From NCBI RefSeq assembly GCF_001602525.1, contig NZ_LSYT01000001.1:310001-374000 (forward strand): a stretch of 64,000 nucleotides of DNA, given 5' to 3'. The DNA is from Flavobacterium chilense. GTDB lineage: Bacteria; Bacteroidota; Bacteroidia; Flavobacteriales; Flavobacteriaceae. The notes below the pieces were generated by a model, which saw only the letters and a list, made by a program, of their open reading frames with translations, made no database searches and was not told where the DNA came from. Shown here in pieces: positions 61,063 to 64,000 of the stretch. Made by a program: the position numbers and the translations under genes. How positions within the stretch are numbered: the first letter of the stretch is position 1; the number at the start of each line of letters is the position of its first letter.

Positions 61063-61881
61063 TTATATTCTTCGGCCTTTATTTGTTTTGGCTGGATTAG
61101 ATGTTTTTTTCTCAGTAGCTTTTTCCTGCTTCTTTTCTGCTTTTAGATTGCTTTTAATCAGATCAACAAGAAAAGTGTTTTTCCAAGGAATATTCTTTGC
61201 CGCAAACTGCAATTTTAAACCGTGCCGTACCAGACCGTGCCTAATCTCAAATCCATATTTTCTGTTCCAGCCAATTCTGTCGAGTAATCTTTCAGAGGGA
61301 AATCTGACTGCGATTAAATCTTTAGGAAGTTCTTTTATATTTAGGTAATCAGGTTCCTGAAATTCGTGTGTCTTGGGATTATAAGGAATGGTGTAGGTCC
61401 TTTTTTCTAAATCGTAGTATGTTTCTATATCCGAGAATACAATACCATTGGAAAGGAAATCGTCTTTTGGACGAAGCTTATCCATTCTAATATCAACATA
61501 AAAGGTATGTCCGGCGATATCCACAGTAGGTAGCATTCCTTTGTTTACCCGCAGATCAAAAGCCTGCTGATCTACCATAAGGCCAAAATCTGATTTATCC
61601 ATTATCTCGTTCACAGGATAGTTGTATTTATTCGCCATGCCGATTGGATCTAGAATAATAAATTCAGGAATCCTGACCATTGTGCTTTCATTGTGAAACA
61701 TCCCTGGAAGGTTTTTATTCTTAAGGTTGTATTCAAAAGTATAGCCATCGCCGACATCACGCATATCTTCAAACGGTATAACATTTTTATGATTGGCCTT
61801 TTCAATAAGCTCAAGTTTGTTTACATCTACTATAAAGTCGGTACCTTCAATAGTAATAACCGGCAGTTCTCTTTCCATCAT
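61063..61881 (-). CDS. Conjugative-element protein of unknown function
   Basis: A 272-residue soluble protein. The first 150 residues contain beta-rich repeats (LPVITIEGTDFIVDVNKLEL; LPTVDIAGHTFYVDIRMDKL), two copies of one motif, and PEFIILDPIGMANKYNY. The C-terminus is basic (EKKQEKATEKKTSNPAKTNK, ending GRRI). I cannot assign a function, but such proteins occur in Bacteroidetes transfer regions. It is the last gene before an internal terminator. Confidence 0.65.
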   Translation of the reverse strand: MMERELPVITIEGTDFIVDVNKLELIEKANHKNVIPFEDMRDVGDGYTFEYNLKNKNLPGMFHNESTMVRIPEFIILDPIGMANKYNYPVNEIMDKSDFGLMVDQQAFDLRVNKGMLPTVDIAGHTFYVDIRMDKLRPKDDFLSNGIVFSDIETYYDLEKRTYTIPYNPKTHEFQEPDYLNIKELPKDLIAVRFPSERLLDRIGWNRKYGFEIRHGLVRHGLKLQFAAKNIPWKNTFLVDLIKSNLKAEKKQEKATEKKTSNPAKTNKGRRI

Positions 61882-61922
61882 ATACTTTATTTTTCGTTAT
61901 AAAATAAAGGGGACTTATCTTT

Positions 61923-62558
61923 TCAGACAAAGTCCCCGATATCAAATTCACTTAAATCATTTTTCCGCAAAGTAGAAGAACCAAAATCAGTTTCAGAAAA
62001 AAGGCTGCTGTCCAATAGCTCGGCTATTTTTCGGGAAGCGTCCTCCATAGAATTCTCCAGCAGGATAAATAATTCGGTTCCCTGTATTTTCTGGACTATG
62101 AGCGCCGCTGTTTCCTTTTGGGACGGCTCCAATTTTTCCTTTTGCAGCAGCATCCCCACGGAGCTTAGTTCTTCAAAGGTAACCCCTTGAGCAAAACCGT
62201 TATTTCCACTGGATATTCTATACCTGTTCCATTCTTCTTCTTCTTCCTCCAAATCAGGCATATTTCCAAAAACGTCATCTAGTTCTTCTTGCGGAATTTG
62301 AATACCAACGTTTTCATTTTCGTTACATTCAATCTCAAAATTATAGCGATTTATCTCTTGTTCCTGTATTTGGCTTTCATTGGTAGTATTTGGCACTGAA
62401 AGGCTTCTTAAGGGCTTGGGTTGCCCCATAATATCGGGCAGGTTCGGATTGACTTTTGCCTGAGACGACTTTTGCTTTGTCTTTTTCTTGATAAGAACTT
62501 TATCCTTTACCAGCAGGACAATAATTATCAACAGGCATATTACAATAATTGTTTCCAT
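61923..62558 (-). CDS. Conjugative transposon protein, TraD-like
   Basis: A 211-residue protein with one N-terminal membrane anchor (METIIVICLLIIIVLLVKDK) and a cytosolic, acidic domain (EELDDVFGNMPDLEEEEEEW, then GVTFEELSSVGMLLQKEKLE). The position after the two DUF3408 genes and the anchor-plus-acidic layout match TraD (DUF4122) of CTnDOT-type elements. The assignment is by context more than by motif. Confidence 0.65.
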   Translation of the reverse strand: METIIVICLLIIIVLLVKDKVLIKKKTKQKSSQAKVNPNLPDIMGQPKPLRSLSVPNTTNESQIQEQEINRYNFEIECNENENVGIQIPQEELDDVFGNMPDLEEEEEEWNRYRISSGNNGFAQGVTFEELSSVGMLLQKEKLEPSQKETAALIVQKIQGTELFILLENSMEDASRKIAELLDSSLFSETDFGSSTLRKNDLSEFDIGDFV

Positions 62559-62560
62559 AA

Positions 62561-62827
62561 TTAAAGAATTGGTTTGTTGCGTTCATTGAAATAAGCTGTG
62601 ATTTCTTCCCCAAATTCCCTGAAGTGATGTTCCATAATGTTGTCAATATAGGAATAGAGCGTAATTTTTTCTTCCCGTGACAATTGAACAATGCGCAGCA
62701 GACGCTCATGGTACTCAGGACGCAGATATACAACTTTTCCGCTTCGTCCTGAGGGAAAGCGATTGATCATAAACAATTTTTGAAATTGTTCTTTACCTGT
62801 CTCTTGGATTTTAATTTTTATCTTCAT
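62561..62827 (-). CDS. DUF3408 protein (second copy)
   Basis: An 88-residue protein from the ATG at 62827 (MKIKIKIQETGKEQFQKLFM); the frame is open further upstream into the neighbouring gene. The DUF3408 block reads GRSGKVVYLRPEYHERLLRI, VQLSREEKITLYSYIDNIME, HHFREFGEEITAYFNERNKP. It is clearly a paralogue of the protein encoded just upstream. DUF3408 proteins are probably ribbon-helix-helix-like DNA-binding factors (TraB/TraC). Confidence 0.8.
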   Translation of the reverse strand: MKIKIKIQETGKEQFQKLFMINRFPSGRSGKVVYLRPEYHERLLRIVQLSREEKITLYSYIDNIMEHHFREFGEEITAYFNERNKPIL

Positions 62828-62834
62828 GGCTAGT

Positions 62835-63251
62835 TTATAAAATAGGTTTGTATTTCTCATTAAAACTTTTTGTAATCTGTTCTCCAAATTCCTGAAAATG
62901 ATATTCCAGTACATTATTCAGATAGGCATAAATCGCGAGCTTGTCCTCACCGATAACCTGAACGATCCGCGATAATTTTTCATGAAAATCAGGTTGTATA
63001 TAGACCGTTTTGCCATCTCGCGCATTGGTATGAGTCTTCTTAAAAAAAATGGCTTCATAATCGGCATCGGTTCCTCGTTTCATTCTTGTGCGCTCCTTTA
63101 TCAAAGACTTTTCCTGCAGCAGCTCTGGTGAAGTTTTGTGTTCTTCCAGCGGAGGGGTTAATCCTTCCTTTTTAACGCCATCTGCCATTATATCCATCAT
63201 AAGCGCCTCGTCGATCTCTGGCGTGATTTTTTTCTTGTTATCTTTTTCCAT
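62835..63251 (-). CDS. DUF3408 protein (first copy)
   Basis: A 138-residue protein read from the ATG at 63251 (MEKDNKKKITPEIDEALMMD). After a polar 80-residue leader comes the same DUF3408 domain as in the next gene (ARDGKTVYIQPDFHEKLSRI, VQVIGEDKLAIYAYLNNVLE, YHFQEFGEQITKSFNEKYKP). Tandem paralogues at this place correspond to TraB and TraC of other elements. The frame overlaps the end of traA. Confidence 0.8.
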   Translation of the reverse strand: MEKDNKKKITPEIDEALMMDIMADGVKKEGLTPPLEEHKTSPELLQEKSLIKERTRMKRGTDADYEAIFFKKTHTNARDGKTVYIQPDFHEKLSRIVQVIGEDKLAIYAYLNNVLEYHFQEFGEQITKSFNEKYKPIL

Positions 63252-63255
63252 AGCA

Positions 63256-64000
63256 TTATAATTGAACAATGTTTAAAAATTCTTCCATAAACTGATCTAA
63301 CCGGCAGGCCTTCATCAAGTGTTTGTCAGGAGGCATTAAAGTGGAGCGGAAAACAGACTTTGCATCGAGTTCGCTTTCTTTTCGAAAACGGGTGCTGTTC
63401 ATGATGCTGCACTGCATAAGGCTAAATCCCAAATCATCGATAAGTTTGTTATAGATATCATATAAAGGGGAGCGTTCCCTGCCATCTACCTGATTCCAGA
63501 AAAGATTAACACTTTTAATGGACGTTTCACCTTTTTTCATAATGATATCCCGCATCAACTGTGTAAAAACAAGGGTGCTTTCCATCACAAAACGATCAGC
63601 AGTAATTGGGGTAAAAATGTGATGCATCCCTGCCAGGGCATTCAAAATGCCAGGTGTATTTACCGTACCGGGAAGATCAAAAAAAATCACGTCTATTGGA
63701 ACTTTTGAGGATTCTAAAAAATCATTTGCTGCCTCCAAAACGCCTTCGGCTTTATGCTGGATAATTGGATAGGCTCTTTTGTTAATCGTGGTAAACTGCG
63801 TATAGGCTATTCTTTTTAAAACCTCATTTTCCATGACCATTGCCAAGTCCCGGGCTTTCATTTTCATTAAGCTGAGTTGTGGAAAATCGGCATCGAATAC
63901 TGCAACATTGTAACCTAAACGATAATGAAGCGTGCTGGCAGCAAGTGTTGTAAAAGTACTTTTCCCTACGCCTCCCTTTTGAGAAGAAAAGGCGATAAAT
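63256..64000 (-). CDS. traA: ParA-family ATPase TraA (partial, N-terminus beyond window)
   Basis: The frame is open from the right edge to 63256, at least 248 codons. Near the edge it reads FIAFSSQKGGVGKSTFTTLA, a deviant Walker A, then VAVFDADFPQLSLM, the family Asp. Further on come IDVIFFDLPGTVNTPGILNA (Walker B/switch) and FTPITADRFVMESTLVFTQL. It belongs to the ParA/Soj type that starts the transfer operon in CTnDOT-like elements. A few N-terminal residues lie outside the window. Confidence 0.9.
   Translation of the reverse strand, partial: FIAFSSQKGGVGKSTFTTLAASTLHYRLGYNVAVFDADFPQLSLMKMKARDLAMVMENEVLKRIAYTQFTTINKRAYPIIQHKAEGVLEAANDFLESSKVPIDVIFFDLPGTVNTPGILNALAGMHHIFTPITADRFVMESTLVFTQLMRDIIMKKGETSIKSVNLFWNQVDGRERSPLYDIYNKLIDDLGFSLMQCSIMNSTRFRKESELDAKSVFRSTLMPPDKHLMKACRLDQFMEEFLNIVQL

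Overview
The window is AT-rich and looks like a chromosome segment of a Flavobacteriaceae bacterium, most likely Flavobacterium. The reasons are the gene families, the lack of strong Shine-Dalgarno sites, and promoters of the Bacteroidetes type (TTG about 19-21 bases before TAnnTTTG), for example at the tRNA-Val and ABC-exporter genes. The join between host chromosome and an integrated mobile element is visible at about 20.7 kb.

Host part (1-20.7 kb). This holds housekeeping and small-adaptation genes: an NTF2-like protein (cut by the window start), a secreted protein, a lipoprotein, an M23-like peptidase, a spermidine-synthase-like protein, an acyltransferase, an XRE regulator divergent from an M14 carboxypeptidase with palindromic operators between them, an Lrp regulator, PEP carboxylase, DinB, RecQ, an arginine decarboxylase / deoxyhypusine-synthase-like / acidic-protein operon, AroB, proline dehydrogenase, a porin and an ABC exporter. 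Several clear hairpin terminators separate them.

Integrative conjugative element (20.7 kb to beyond the right end). An intact tRNA-Val(UAC) is followed by a CTnDOT-type tyrosine recombinase, so the 3' end of the tRNA gene is the probable attachment site. The far end of the element is outside the window. Next comes cargo. First is a tightly coupled five-gene plus-strand operon (22.7-31.4 kb): an S1/UPF1-like helicase, a winged-helix protein, a double-HKD phospholipase-D-fold protein, a stand-alone CARF-like protein and a CARF-PD-(D/E)XK nuclease related to Card1/Can2. No cas gene or CRISPR array accompanies it. It has the shape of an undescribed nucleotide-signalled defence system.

Second (31.4-42.5 kb) is a run of about ten minus-strand single-gene units. 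Almost every one is separated from the next by a 110-140 bp imperfect palindrome of one type, with AAC at one end and GTT at the other. Stop codons often overlap the AAC end, and the next start follows 15-50 bases after the GTT end. This is the layout of an integron cassette array without a working integron integrase. The contents are a DUF6602-like nuclease, a gene split by one amber codon, an HExxH protein, a trypsin-like protease, TPR/zinc-ribbon proteins, a PD-(D/E)XK-like protein, a uracil-DNA glycosylase-like protein and lipoproteins. Two copies of a roughly 0.6 kb repeat each head a sub-array and each carry a decayed tyrosine-recombinase C-terminus, possibly the remains of the platform that built the array.

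Element backbone (42.9-64 kb). Two small DNA-binding proteins, SSB and a DUF932 protein are followed by a PRTRC cassette (E, C, an unknown long gene, B, ThiF/E1-like). Then come two probable regulators (a sigma-region-4/alpha-CTD-like protein and a receiver-only response regulator) and a minus-strand type IV secretion operon of the Bacteroidetes conjugative-transposon type, traA to traQ, read from the right edge leftward. traA (ParA-like) runs off the right end. The relaxase and coupling protein are not in the window.
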